This document shows, piece by piece, positions 24,517-33,322 of a stretch of DNA of 49,884 nt. The DNA comes from Actinomycetota bacterium (GTDB lineage Bacteria; Actinomycetota; Actinomycetes; Nanopelagicales; Nanopelagicaceae). Numbering within the stretch: position 1 is the first letter of the stretch; every line of letters starts with the position of its first letter. The DNA lies in the NCBI GenBank assembly GCA_009702925.1, contig WLHC01000004.1, positions 1 to 49,884 of the forward strand, read 5' to 3'. A program made the translations under genes and the position numbers. Under the pieces are notes generated by a model. It was not told where the DNA came from. It ran no database searches and was given only the letters and a program-made list of their open reading frames with translations.

Positions 24517-24981
24517 TTCTTTCGAAATCTCTTGTGCTAAATCTGAAAGCTCACTTCGCATGAAATCGCGTGTGGCAACTTCTCCGAGTGAGTTACGCAA
24601 TGATGCTAGTTCGCGTGTTAGGTATTCGGTATCAGCGATAGAGCGTTCATTTTGCTCGCGATCCTCATTGATTTGGATTCGATCTCTATCTGCTTGGCGA
24701 TTTTGGGCAAGCAAGATTAGAGGCGCAGCATAGGATGCTTGAAGAGACAAAATAAGAGTTAAAAAAATAAATGGATAGTCATCAAAACGTAGATCTACTG
24801 GAGCAGTGAAATTCCAAACAACCCAACTCAAAACAAAAACCGTCATATAAACAAGGAAGCGTGCGGTGCCCAAAAACCTTGCAAAGCGCTCTGATAAACG
24901 ACCAAATGCTTCGCTATCGATATGAGGTCGAAGTGAACGGCGAGTTTGGCGAGGGGTATCTAAACCGTAATTGCGTGCCAT
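24484..24981 (-). CDS. DUF1003 membrane protein
   Basis: A 165-residue protein. It has a basic N-terminus, two membrane helices (FLVYMTVFVLSWVVWNF and FIFLTLILSLQASYAAPLILL) and a charged coiled-coil-like cytoplasmic tail (NRQADRDRIQINEDREQNERSI...). The segment LSLQASYAAPLILLAQNRQ is diagnostic of DUF1003. Function unknown. A very strong Shine-Dalgarno (AGGAGGAGAA) precedes the ATG. It lies 9 bp downstream of the MgtE-like gene in one operon, an association I recall in other Actinobacteria, which hints at metal homeostasis. Confidence 0.88.
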   Translation of the reverse strand: MARNYGLDTPRQTRRSLRPHIDSEAFGRLSERFARFLGTARFLVYMTVFVLSWVVWNFTAPVDLRFDDYPFIFLTLILSLQASYAAPLILLAQNRQADRDRIQINEDREQNERSIADTEYLTRELASLRNSLGEVATRDFMRSELSDLAQEISKELRRDSQSDSQ

Positions 24982-24990
24982 TTCTCCTCC

Positions 24991-26268
24991 TTAAAGATTC
25001 TCTGTTGTGAAAGCGACGGGTGATTTTTCTCGGTGATCGTGGCGCCAGTTCTCTGGTAGTAAGTGATCGAGCACATCATCGACAGTGACAGCGCCAAGTA
25101 ATCTTTCATTTGAGTCAACTACTGGCAAAGAAAGCATGTTATAGCTAGCTAAATGTGAAGAAACTTCGTGCAAAGTTGCATCAGGATTAATTCCCTTTGA
25201 ATCGTGATCAACAATTGATCCTAATAGGGTTGCAGGCGGCTCACGTAACAATCTTTGATAATGCACCACACCAATAAATCGCCCAGTAGGAGTTTCAGTT
25301 GGTTGGCGACAGATATAAATCTGTGAAGCAAGTGCAGGAGAGATCTCTTTTTGTCGAACAGATGCCAATGCATCTGCAACTGTTGAGTTGGCAGTTAAAA
25401 CAATTGGCTCAGTTGTCATCATTCCACCCGCGGAATAATCCTCATATGTCATAAGACGTAGTACATCTTCTGCATCTTCAGGTTCCATTAAATCAAGGAG
25501 TGCATTAGCTCGCTCTTCGCCAATTTCACGTAGTAAATCGGCAGCATCATCTGGATCCATCTCTCCCAAAACATCTGCTGCTCTCTCACCTTCTAACTCT
25601 GCCAGCAATGAAACACGATCAGTTTCATCCATCTCTTCTAGGACATCTGCGAGTCGTTCATCATTTAATCCGCTAGCAACTTCAATTCGCCGCTTTGGTG
25701 CCAACTCTCCAAGCACCGCAGCTAGATCGGCGGCACGTAGATTAGCAAGAGTTGAAAGCAGATTAATTACACCTTGATTTTGTTCTGGAAATGCAAATCC
25801 GGTCACTTCTTCCCAAGCAACAGTTGATGTTGCTCCCTTTCGGCGCAAACCACGACCGCGACGCATAATGTGAACCCGCTTAATCAACCAATCACCCGAC
25901 GGTGTTTGTTCCATTCCCATATCTTCAACTACTACTGGTTCGCTAGTTTCAATCAAAGTGATGGAGCGATCTAACATCTCACCTAAAACAAGAACTTCAC
26001 CGGCACGAGTATCAAAACGTCGCATGTTTAAAAGACCTGTTATGACAACAGCTCCGTTTTCAATTGAAGTAACTCTTGTTATAGGAACAAAAATGCGTCT
26101 ACGAAGTGGCACTTCTACAACTAAACCCAGAATTCTTGGTGGTTCATTATTTGTTCTAAGGGTCGCAACAGCATCTCGCACCTTACCTACTGGATCACCA
26201 TTTGGATCAAAGACCGCGGTGCCGGCAAGACGGGCGAGAAATACTCGGTTTAGGAGATTGCTGCTCAT
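24991..26268 (-). CDS. MgtE-like regulatory protein (PRC barrel, MgtE_N, CBS pair) without transport domain
   Basis: A 425-residue soluble protein. A PRC-barrel-like start (about 8-90, FDPNGDPVGKVRDAVATL) is followed by an MgtE N-terminal superhelical domain (about 165-275) and two CBS domains (about 285-400, ending in LPVVDSNERLLGAVTVDDVLDHLLP). The five-helix magnesium channel that normally follows is entirely absent. In MgtE the N and CBS domains sense Mg2+, so this may be a free sensor acting on another membrane protein, perhaps the DUF1003 partner. It resembles Rv1232c. The ATG has a TACCCT hexamer 6 nt upstream. Confidence 0.88.
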   Translation of the reverse strand: MSSNLLNRVFLARLAGTAVFDPNGDPVGKVRDAVATLRTNNEPPRILGLVVEVPLRRRIFVPITRVTSIENGAVVITGLLNMRRFDTRAGEVLVLGEMLDRSITLIETSEPVVVEDMGMEQTPSGDWLIKRVHIMRRGRGLRRKGATSTVAWEEVTGFAFPEQNQGVINLLSTLANLRAADLAAVLGELAPKRRIEVASGLNDERLADVLEEMDETDRVSLLAELEGERAADVLGEMDPDDAADLLREIGEERANALLDLMEPEDAEDVLRLMTYEDYSAGGMMTTEPIVLTANSTVADALASVRQKEISPALASQIYICRQPTETPTGRFIGVVHYQRLLREPPATLLGSIVDHDSKGINPDATLHEVSSHLASYNMLSLPVVDSNERLLGAVTVDDVLDHLLPENWRHDHREKSPVAFTTENL

Positions 26269-26274
26269 GGGTTA

Positions 26275-26280
26275 AGGGTA
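26275..26280 (-). promoter_or_regulatory. Leaderless -10 hexamer for the MgtE-like gene
   Basis: Minus-strand TACCCT ends 6 nt before the ATG at 26268. It shares its TA step with the opposite-strand hexamer of the DMT transporter. Confidence 0.6.
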
Positions 26281-26284
26281 CCTT
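26279..26284 (+). promoter_or_regulatory. Leaderless -10 hexamer for the DMT transporter gene
   Basis: TACCTT ends 6 nt before the ATG at 26291 and overlaps the divergent TACCCT by two bases inside AGGGTACCTT. Confidence 0.6.
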
Positions 26285-26290
26285 TGTCCT

Positions 26291-27190
26291 ATGAGTGCAG
26301 GCCAATCATTAAGTAGAGATCATCACACGGCCATTCCTGCCAAACCAGATCTCATCCGATTATGCATTGGGATGATTGGGATCGGCACTTCTGGTCCATT
26401 AATTGCACTGAGCAGTATGCCAATTCTGACCTTAATTTTTTGGCGAAATCTTGGAGGCGCCCTTTTCACACTTCCATTTGCATTGCGTCATGAACGAGAT
26501 CGAACTGGCGTTAAATGGGCGATTACTGCTGGTGTGCTGTTGGCTCTTCACTTCATTGGCTTTTTTATGGCTATGCGTATGACATCTGTTGCAGCAGGTA
26601 CTGCGTTGGTTGCACTGCAACCAATATTTACAGCCCTTTTTGTAAAACTCAGCGGTGGACATATTCCATCCTCTGCATGGTTTGGAATGATTGTCTGCTT
26701 CCTAGGAGTAGGCCTTGTTTCAGGTGTCGATCTTCAAATTTCAGTCAGAGCATTCACCGGAGATGTTGCAGCAATTATTTCTGCAGCACTCGCTGCCGCC
26801 TACATCATGGCCGGAGCAAAAGCGCAAAGAACTTTAGAAACTTCCACTTACACAACTATTTGTTATTTTGTCTGTTCCATGACAGCTCTACCTATGGCTC
26901 TCATTGCAGGAAATGAAATCACTAATTTTTCTGGTAAAGAATGGTTGATTCTCTTGGGGCTTATCGTCGGAGCACAATTATTGGGGCACACGATGTTTAA
27001 CTCAGTCTTAAAGAGAGTTTCACCAGCAATTGTCTCCTTAATTGTTTTCTTTGAAGTTCCTTTGAGCGCGCTATTAGCATTATGGTGGCTAGGACAAAAA
27101 CCACCAATTGGTATTATTCCGGGCATAGTTTTGATTTTGATTGGTTGCGTATTGGTTGTAACCAGAACAAGAGGTACAAGTAATGATTGA
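26291..27190 (+). CDS. EamA/DMT superfamily permease
   Basis: A 299-residue membrane protein with about ten hydrophobic segments in two EamA repeats. The second repeat includes the conserved SPAIVSLIVFFEVPLSALLALWWLGQ, typical of drug/metabolite exporters. These carry amino acids, nucleosides or other metabolites outward; the substrate is not readable. It overlaps the PHP gene by 8 nt and heads a DMT-PHP-MarC operon. Confidence 0.88.
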   Translation: MSAGQSLSRDHHTAIPAKPDLIRLCIGMIGIGTSGPLIALSSMPILTLIFWRNLGGALFTLPFALRHERDRTGVKWAITAGVLLALHFIGFFMAMRMTSVAAGTALVALQPIFTALFVKLSGGHIPSSAWFGMIVCFLGVGLVSGVDLQISVRAFTGDVAAIISAALAAAYIMAGAKAQRTLETSTYTTICYFVCSMTALPMALIAGNEITNFSGKEWLILLGLIVGAQLLGHTMFNSVLKRVSPAIVSLIVFFEVPLSALLALWWLGQKPPIGIIPGIVLILIGCVLVVTRTRGTSND

Positions 27191-28028
27191 CCTGCACACT
27201 CACACTACCTCTAGTGATGGAACCGACACTCCGCGGGAGCTAGTCAATAAAGCTATTGTGCAGGGCCTAGATGTTTTAGGAATTTCTGATCACGATACAA
27301 CTTCTGGTTGGCAAGAAGCGACAGACTCACTGCGCGGAAGTTTAAAACTAGCTTTGGGCGCTGAGATTTCATGTCTAACTGATGACGGAATTAGTGTGCA
27401 TATGCTCGGACTTTTATTTGATCCACTTCATCAAGAGATGCAGACGGTTCTTGAAGAAACACGCGATGGCCGGTTGCCACGTATGAGAAAAATGATTCAA
27501 AAAATGCAGGCCGAAGGTTTTGATATTTCAATTGAGGATGTAGAAAAAGTGATGCCCGCTGGTGCGACTATGGGCCGTCCCCATCTTGCCGATGCCCTTG
27601 TATCTAAAAAAATTGTTAAATCGCGAGATGAAGCTTTTACTGATTTGCTTCATAACGAATCAAGGTTTTATGTTTCACACGCAGCACCAACTCCAATTGA
27701 AGCGGTAAAACTAATTCGTCGCGCTGGAGGAGTAGCCGTTATTGCACACCCTTTTGCCTCTAGACGTGGGCAAATATTGGGCGTCGATGACTTTACTGAC
27801 TTAGTAACCGCTGGTTTAAATGGAATTGAAGTTGATCATCGTGATCAAAATCCTTCAGAGCGGGCGATGCTGCGCGTGATCGCCACTGAATTAGATTTAG
27901 TCGTGACTGGAAGTAGTGATTATCACGGAACAGGAAAACTCAATTCATTGGCAGAAAACCACACCGATAAGGCACAATGGGAGAAGTTAGAGGCGCAAGC
28001 AAATGCTAGAAGGGTTATTTCACTATGA
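27183..28028 (+). CDS. PHP-domain phosphoesterase
   Basis: A 281-residue metal-dependent phosphoesterase. The four PHP motifs are visible: DLHTHTTSSDGT (His 4, His 6), GISDHDTTSGW, GVAVIAHPFASRR and GSSDYHGTG. It resembles the YciV/RNase AM group, which acts on nucleoside 3',5'-bisphosphates and RNA 5' ends. Length and motif order fit. It is coupled to the DMT gene (8-nt overlap) and to marC (ATGA overlap). Confidence 0.9.
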   Translation: MIDLHTHTTSSDGTDTPRELVNKAIVQGLDVLGISDHDTTSGWQEATDSLRGSLKLALGAEISCLTDDGISVHMLGLLFDPLHQEMQTVLEETRDGRLPRMRKMIQKMQAEGFDISIEDVEKVMPAGATMGRPHLADALVSKKIVKSRDEAFTDLLHNESRFYVSHAAPTPIEAVKLIRRAGGVAVIAHPFASRRGQILGVDDFTDLVTAGLNGIEVDHRDQNPSERAMLRVIATELDLVVTGSSDYHGTGKLNSLAENHTDKAQWEKLEAQANARRVISL

Positions 28029-28636
28029 ACGAGATCAGTGCAGTAACTTTTGCAGTTCAGTCTTTTGTAACGCTATTTGTGATTATGGATCCACCCGGTG
28101 CAACACCTATTTTCTTAGGCTTGGTAGCGGATAAGTCACCACGAGTTCGTCGTGTGCTTGCAATACAGGCTGCGGCTGTCTCACTTCTAGTTATTTCTAT
28201 CTTTGCTCTCTTTGGTCGCTTTATTTTGGGATATCTCAATATCTCTATGGAAGCGCTGCAAGCTGCTGGAGCACTTTTACTTTTGTTAGTGGCACTAGAA
28301 CTCTTAACTGGAAACTCTTCCAAGTACGGTGATGATTCAAATTCAAACATTGCCTTGGTTCCACTAGGAACCCCAATTTTGGCAGGTCCTGGTGCAATTG
28401 TTGCAACCATGATCTTTGTGCAACAAGTTGATTCACCTGAAATGGCAACTGGTTTAATCGCTGCAGTGATTGCAGTCCATGTCGCAATCGCTGCTGCGTT
28501 GATGGCATCTACAACAATTTTGAAAGTTATCAAAGAGGCGGGTGTCACGTTAGTTGCAAGAATTGCAGGTTTATTGCTTGCTGCGATTGCGGTACAGATG
28601 TTAGTTGATGCAATCAGAGTATTTGTTGCTAACTAA
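28025..28636 (+). CDS. marC: MarC family integral membrane protein
   Basis: A 203-residue protein with about six membrane helices. The family signature MDPPGATPIFLGL lies near the N-terminus and PLGTPILAGPGAIVATM in the middle. MarC-family function is unresolved despite the name, which comes from the E. coli multiple antibiotic resistance locus. It is the last gene of the DMT-PHP-MarC operon; the convergent helicase ends 23 bp away. Confidence 0.9.
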   Translation: MNEISAVTFAVQSFVTLFVIMDPPGATPIFLGLVADKSPRVRRVLAIQAAAVSLLVISIFALFGRFILGYLNISMEALQAAGALLLLLVALELLTGNSSKYGDDSNSNIALVPLGTPILAGPGAIVATMIFVQQVDSPEMATGLIAAVIAVHVAIAAALMASTTILKVIKEAGVTLVARIAGLLLAAIAVQMLVDAIRVFVAN

Positions 28637-28659
28637 ACAGATACAACTTTTGTTTGAGA

Positions 28660-30000
28660 TTAACTCTCTTTAAATTTCTTTGTTCGCACACGTGAGCGCT
28701 CAGTCTTAACTTTCGGAGCATCTTTTTTAACATGTACCGAGCTTTTAACTGGTCGGTTTTCAACTTTGGCAACTGGTTTAGCCTTAACAATTCGACCAGT
28801 TGAACCAGCAGGTATATCTAGCACTTTGTAGAGGTGTTCAGATGAAGAATATGTCTCTTCAGGCTCGGCAAGTCCAAGATCCAAAACTGTATTAATCATC
28901 TTCCATCTGGCAAGTTCATCCCAGTCCACAAATGTCACAGCAATTCCATGGGCTCCCGCACGTGCAGTTCGCCCAATTCGGTGAACATAAGTCTTTTCAT
29001 CCTCTGGACATTGGTAGTTAATAACGTGAGTTATTCCATCGATATCAATTCCGCGGGCAGCTACATCTGTTGCAACAAGCACATCAGATTTTCCAGCCTT
29101 GAAATCACTCAATGCTTTTTCGCGTGCACCTTGACCTAAGTCACCATGTATTGGTGCTGCCTTAAATCCGCGCTCAAGTAAATCTTCAGCTGTTTTTTGC
29201 GCTGTTCGTTTTGTGCGACAAAAAACCATTGTTGGACCCCGACCATTTGCCTGCAAAATTCGAGCAAGCATTTCAATCTTATCCATCGCATGTGCACGCA
29301 GAACATGCTGTGCAATACGTGTAACAACTGCTCCTTCATCTTCGCTGTCTTGCGTACGGATATGAATCGGCTGATTCATAAACCTACGGGCCAAAGCAAT
29401 GATGTCTCCCGGCATTGTTGCTGAAAACAACATAGTCTGCGAACGGTTTGGAGTATTGGCTAAAATCTTTTCAACATCTGGTAAAAATCCCAAGTCCAAC
29501 ATCTCATCAGCCTCATCTAAAACCAGGCGAGATACATCCTTTAGTTTTAGTTGACCTTGGCGAGATAGATCAAGCAAACGTCCAGGTGTTCCAACAACAA
29601 TCTCAACACCGGCATGTAAAGCTTCGATTTGTGGTTCAAATGCTCGTCCGCCGTAGACGGCTAAGGTTCGAATTCCACGGTTTGAAGCAAGTTCTTCAAT
29701 ATCTCTTGTTACTTGAGTACAAAGTTCACGAGTGGGAACAACAATTAAAACTTGAGGTAAACCCTTCTTTGAAAAAGCTTCCCATTCAGAATCATTCGGC
29801 GCGATAACGCGTTCGATTACTGGAATTCCAAAAGCTAGAGTTTTACCCGTTCCAGTCTTTGCTTGGCCAATCACATCTCCATCAGCCAAAGCGATTGGAA
29901 GAACCATCTCTTGAATCGCAAAAGGTGCCAGGAAACCATGAGCATGTAAGGCTTCGATCGTTTGACTACGTAGTGGAAGCTCTGCAAATGTTAATGTCAC
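28660..30000 (-). CDS. DEAD-box ATP-dependent RNA helicase
   Basis: The 446-residue protein has the full set of DEAD-box motifs: the Q motif (PFAIQ), GQAKTGTGKT, PTRELC, TPGRLLDL, DEAD, SAT, then in the second RecA domain ATDVAARGIDIDG and HRIGRTARAG. A short basic tail (KTERSRVRTKKF) probably binds RNA. It is of the RhlE/DeaD type and serves in ribosome assembly or mRNA turnover in the cold. The start is GTG; I see neither a Shine-Dalgarno nor a correctly placed leaderless hexamer, so the promoter remains unclear. Confidence 0.93.
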   Translation of the reverse strand: MTLTFAELPLRSQTIEALHAHGFLAPFAIQEMVLPIALADGDVIGQAKTGTGKTLAFGIPVIERVIAPNDSEWEAFSKKGLPQVLIVVPTRELCTQVTRDIEELASNRGIRTLAVYGGRAFEPQIEALHAGVEIVVGTPGRLLDLSRQGQLKLKDVSRLVLDEADEMLDLGFLPDVEKILANTPNRSQTMLFSATMPGDIIALARRFMNQPIHIRTQDSEDEGAVVTRIAQHVLRAHAMDKIEMLARILQANGRGPTMVFCRTKRTAQKTAEDLLERGFKAAPIHGDLGQGAREKALSDFKAGKSDVLVATDVAARGIDIDGITHVINYQCPEDEKTYVHRIGRTARAGAHGIAVTFVDWDELARWKMINTVLDLGLAEPEETYSSSEHLYKVLDIPAGSTGRIVKAKPVAKVENRPVKSSVHVKKDAPKVKTERSRVRTKKFKES

Positions 30001-30068
30001 GTTAAAAAGCGCCGCAACGGATTGTTCGCATATTTAAATTGGAACCCATAGAGCTAATCCTATCGGCT

Positions 30069-30680
30069 TTAATTGAGGGGAAAACCCGAAATGCCTCGCC
30101 ACATGAGGTTATGAACTAATTCAACTGCATTTTGTTTGGTTAATTTGCTATCGCGCTCCAACCAATGACGCGCCGTAACTTGGGCATATCCAATCATTCC
30201 AACTCCAATGAGCATTGACGCCTCTTTTGATAGGCCAGTATCGATTGCGATGACAGCACTAACTGCTGCTGCACAGTCATATGTCATGCGATTGAGGCGT
30301 TCATGAACCTGAGGCTCCACACTCATATCACTTTCAAACAAGAGTCGAAAAGCTTCACCTTCTTTTTCAATAAAGGAAAAATAGGTGTTAACTGTTGCAA
30401 ATACACGATCTTTGTTATCAGGTGTCGATGCGATAGCTTTCTGGATTTCAAATACTAATGAGTCAATGTGTAGATCCAGTACTGCCAAATACAAATCTAA
30501 CTTAGATGGAAAATGCTGATAAAGAACAGGCTTTGAGACTTTTGCGCGATCTGCAATCTCATCCATTGCAGCAGAGTGATAGCCAGCGGTAGTAAAAACT
30601 TCTAAAGCCGCCGATAGCAATAACGCTCGACGCTCATCTCGAGGCAAACGCGACTTATTAACGATCTCTGCATTACTCAT
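30069..30680 (-). CDS. TetR-family transcriptional regulator
   Basis: A 203-residue repressor-type protein. The N-terminal TetR helix-turn-helix reads LLSAALEVFTTAGYHSAAMDEIADRAKVSKPVLYQHFPSKLDLYLAVLD. The helical C-terminal domain for ligand binding and dimerisation ends in HNLMWRGISGFPL. It resembles the Rv3208-type regulator found near the DEAD-box helicase in other Actinobacteria. It is divergent from mshB and could regulate that gene and itself. A TAGGAT hexamer ends 7 nt before the ATG. Confidence 0.9.
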   Translation of the reverse strand: MSNAEIVNKSRLPRDERRALLLSAALEVFTTAGYHSAAMDEIADRAKVSKPVLYQHFPSKLDLYLAVLDLHIDSLVFEIQKAIASTPDNKDRVFATVNTYFSFIEKEGEAFRLLFESDMSVEPQVHERLNRMTYDCAAAVSAVIAIDTGLSKEASMLIGVGMIGYAQVTARHWLERDSKLTKQNAVELVHNLMWRGISGFPLN

Positions 30681-30687
30681 TTGCGCA

Positions 30688-30693
30688 ATCCTA
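30688..30693 (-). promoter_or_regulatory. Leaderless -10 hexamer for the TetR gene
   Basis: Minus-strand TAGGAT ends 7 nt before the ATG at 30680, in the short divergent gap before mshB. Confidence 0.55.
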
Positions 30694-30710
30694 CGGCAGA
30701 ATTACCTATT

Positions 30711-31580
30711 ATGAACCGCACATATGAAGGAATTCGTATTCTCTTGGTACATGCACATCCTGATGATGAAACTATCAACAATGGGGCAACCATGGCCAAG
30801 TACGCCGCCGGTGGTGCAGGTGTAACCCTTATTACATGCACACGAGGCGAAGAAGGAGAAGTACTGGTACCTGGACTTGCCCACCTTGCAAGCGGTGATC
30901 AAGATCAACTTGGCACACATCGCGAAGGTGAACTCTCTTTAGCAATGAAAGAACTGGGTATTACCGATTTCAGATTTCTGGGCGCACCGTTAATTAAGTT
31001 TCGCGACAGTGGAATGATGGGGACTGAACCAAACAATAATCCCGATGTTTTTTGGCAAGCAAACATTGAAACGGCATCGCAGTATTTAGTGGAGATAATT
31101 GAAGAAGTTAAGCCGCACATAATGATTACTTATGATGAATTTGGTGGCTATGGTCATCCTGATCATATTCAGGCACACAGGATCGCAATGCGCGCTTCAG
31201 AAGTTGCCAATTGGCAGATTCAGAAAATTTATTGGAACACAATGCCGAAATCGGTATTAGCTCAGGGAATTGCAAAAATGAAAGAGATTGGCTCAGATTT
31301 CTTTGGTGCAGAAACAGTCGATGACCTTCCATTTGCCAAAGATGATTCACTAGTAACAACTCTTGTAGATGGCAGCAAATTTGTAGATTCAAAGCTTGCC
31401 GCAATGAAAGCACATGAAACTCAAATTGCTTTAGACGGTCCATTCTTTGCTCTTTCAAATAACTTAGGTCTGCAGATTTGGGGAGACGAGTACTACACAC
31501 TAGTTAAAGGTGAAAAAAGTGCGCCTTTTGATGAGCAAGGTCGTGAAACAGATTTAGCCTCAGGAATAGTTTTGAAATGA
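30711..31580 (+). CDS. mshB: Mycothiol biosynthesis deacetylase MshB
   Basis: MshB removes acetyl from GlcNAc-inositol to give GlcN-inositol in mycothiol synthesis. The 289-residue protein belongs to the LmbE/PIG-L zinc deacetylases, with VHAHPDDET (zinc His 16 and Asp 19, base Asp 18) and GGYGHPDHIQAHR (third zinc His). The ATG at 30711 is chosen over an in-frame TTG at 30681, because known MshB proteins start just before the metal motif. Mycothiol conjugate amidase (Mca) is a close relative; neighbour order favours MshB. It overlaps the next gene as ATGA. Confidence 0.88.
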   Translation: MNRTYEGIRILLVHAHPDDETINNGATMAKYAAGGAGVTLITCTRGEEGEVLVPGLAHLASGDQDQLGTHREGELSLAMKELGITDFRFLGAPLIKFRDSGMMGTEPNNNPDVFWQANIETASQYLVEIIEEVKPHIMITYDEFGGYGHPDHIQAHRIAMRASEVANWQIQKIYWNTMPKSVLAQGIAKMKEIGSDFFGAETVDDLPFAKDDSLVTTLVDGSKFVDSKLAAMKAHETQIALDGPFFALSNNLGLQIWGDEYYTLVKGEKSAPFDEQGRETDLASGIVLK

Positions 31581-31888
31581 AATATCTCTACTCCATACTT
31601 TTAGGGTTGGCATTGGGTGCAAGCTCTGTGTTTGTTCATAGTTTGTATCCTCCCTTTGGACTTTTTATCTCCATTGTGGGAACCAGTTTTGGTGTTTGGG
31701 CCTCCGGTCGAAAATGGGGTGGCCGTACGTATCGATTTATTGTTGCAATAGTGTGGGGTTTTGTAGTTCTGCGAGCAGGATTTCCTGGATTAAACGATGA
31801 GTATTTAATTCAAGGCGATGGCTTAGGAACATCTCTATTAAACATTGGATTCATCGCAATTATAATTGCAATCATCATGCCACTTTAG
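31577..31888 (+). CDS. Small membrane protein downstream of mshB (DUF6113-like)
   Basis: A 103-residue protein with about four hydrophobic segments (YLYSILLGLALGASSVFV, FGLFISIVGTSFGVWA, FIVAIVWGFVVLRA and GFIAIIIAIIMPL). Small membrane proteins directly after mshB are common in Actinobacteria; the position and size match the family I know as DUF6113, but this is not certain. Function unknown. It is translationally coupled to mshB. Confidence 0.7.
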   Translation: MKYLYSILLGLALGASSVFVHSLYPPFGLFISIVGTSFGVWASGRKWGGRTYRFIVAIVWGFVVLRAGFPGLNDEYLIQGDGLGTSLLNIGFIAIIIAIIMPL

Positions 31889-31957
31889 GCGTCACAACTT
31901 CTAGAGCATTAACGACTTACTTCTCTGCATAATTTCATTGCAGACCTGCCGTGAAAG

Positions 31958-33322
31958 TTATGACCAGGTTTGTCCCTCTGGCGTATCTTTAATGATCAAA
32001 CCAAGCTCTTCTAATTTAACTCGTAGTTGATCACTGTCTGCCCATCGCTTCTCATTTCTAGCAATAGAGCGTGCTTCCAATAGATCTTTCATCTGAGCTG
32101 TAAGTGTTTTTTCCTTTACCCCTGCATCTAGTTGCAAGCCAAGAATCTGATCGGCATACATAAATAGAACGCGTTTATTTTTGAGTTCACTTTTTTCGAT
32201 CGCACGTAAGCGCAGAAGGATTTTTGGTGTATCTAGGTCGTTCTCAATTGCTGACTCAATCTCAGGGTCAATTTCGGTTGTGTCTTGGAGCCCTTCTTCA
32301 ATGGCCCATACAGAAATCTTTCCACGCCATCGCAGAAGAAGTTCATGAGCAGCCTCAATTGATTTCCACGTTAAATCCATCTGTGATCGATAGCGGTTTT
32401 CTAATAGGCAGAGCCGAAGCGCAATTGGATCAATTCCCCGGTCAATAACGTCCTGAATCAAAAGAACATTGCCCGAACTCTTCGACATTTTTCGTCCCTC
32501 AAACAAGAGGTGTTCCCCATGTACCCAAATATCAACACTCTCATTGCCAGTAATTGCATTTGATTGAGCACGTTCATTTTCATGATGTGGAAATCGAAGA
32601 TCAATTCCTCCAACATGTACATCAACATGGCTATTTAAAAGCTTCAATGACATCGCAGAACATTCAATATGCCAACCAGGAAACCCCAAGCCCCATGGTG
32701 ATGGCCAAACCATCTGTGATCTATTGCCAGCTGCTTTCCATAACGCCCAATCCGCGTGAAATTTTTTGGCGCTATCTTCAGAAGTTTCATGTTTGTGTCC
32801 AGGTTTAAGCGCATCAAGTCGATTACCACTTAACTCTCCATAACTTTTAGAACTATGAACATCAAAATAGACAGATCCATCGCTTCCAACGTAGGCGGCG
32901 TCTTTTTTTATCAACTCCGCAATCATCGATTGCATCATCTCAATTGACTCACTGGCTTTTGGATAAAGATTTGCTGGTCTGATGTTCAAGCGAGCAAGGT
33001 CCTTATGAAAATTACCTTCATACTTTCTGGCAATCTCAAAAGGGTCAATTTTTTCAATCGAGGCTTGGGTTAAAATCTTGTCATCTTCTTGAAAATCCTC
33101 GCTCATGTGCCCAACATCAGTAATATTTTGAACCAGAGTTACCGCAACACCCGATAAAGTTAAGGCACGTGAAATCAAGTCGGCTAGCAGAAATGTTCTT
33201 AAGTTTCCGACATGTGCATCTCTATAGACCGTAGGGCCACAGCAATACATGGAAGTAACACCATTTGGAGTGGCGACCGGTTTTAACTCTCGAGATTTGG
33301 TGTCATATAAACGCAAGGTCAT
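31958..33322 (-). CDS. cysS: Cysteinyl-tRNA synthetase
   Basis: CysS charges tRNA-Cys. The 454-residue class I synthetase has the zinc cysteine and HIGH-type motif CCGPTVYRDAHVGN. GWHIECSAMS and DLRFPHHENE hold further zinc ligands, KMSKSSGN is the KMSKS loop, and a complete C-terminal helical domain ends in IIKDTPEGQTW. The full C-terminus separates it from the shorter mycothiol ligase MshC. The start overlaps the stop of the small SH3-like gene (ATGA on the minus strand). Confidence 0.95.
   Translation of the reverse strand: MTLRLYDTKSRELKPVATPNGVTSMYCCGPTVYRDAHVGNLRTFLLADLISRALTLSGVAVTLVQNITDVGHMSEDFQEDDKILTQASIEKIDPFEIARKYEGNFHKDLARLNIRPANLYPKASESIEMMQSMIAELIKKDAAYVGSDGSVYFDVHSSKSYGELSGNRLDALKPGHKHETSEDSAKKFHADWALWKAAGNRSQMVWPSPWGLGFPGWHIECSAMSLKLLNSHVDVHVGGIDLRFPHHENERAQSNAITGNESVDIWVHGEHLLFEGRKMSKSSGNVLLIQDVIDRGIDPIALRLCLLENRYRSQMDLTWKSIEAAHELLLRWRGKISVWAIEEGLQDTTEIDPEIESAIENDLDTPKILLRLRAIEKSELKNKRVLFMYADQILGLQLDAGVKEKTLTAQMKDLLEARSIARNEKRWADSDQLRVKLEELGLIIKDTPEGQTWS

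Noticed and set aside
31924-31944. Hairpin TCTGCA...TGCAGA between two convergent genes as a terminator
   Set aside because: The stem is only 6 bp with a 9-nt loop and no T-run follows on either strand.
31958-33322. Mycothiol ligase MshC, given mshB close by
   Set aside because: The protein has the complete C-terminal domain and length of cysteinyl-tRNA synthetase, which MshC lacks.
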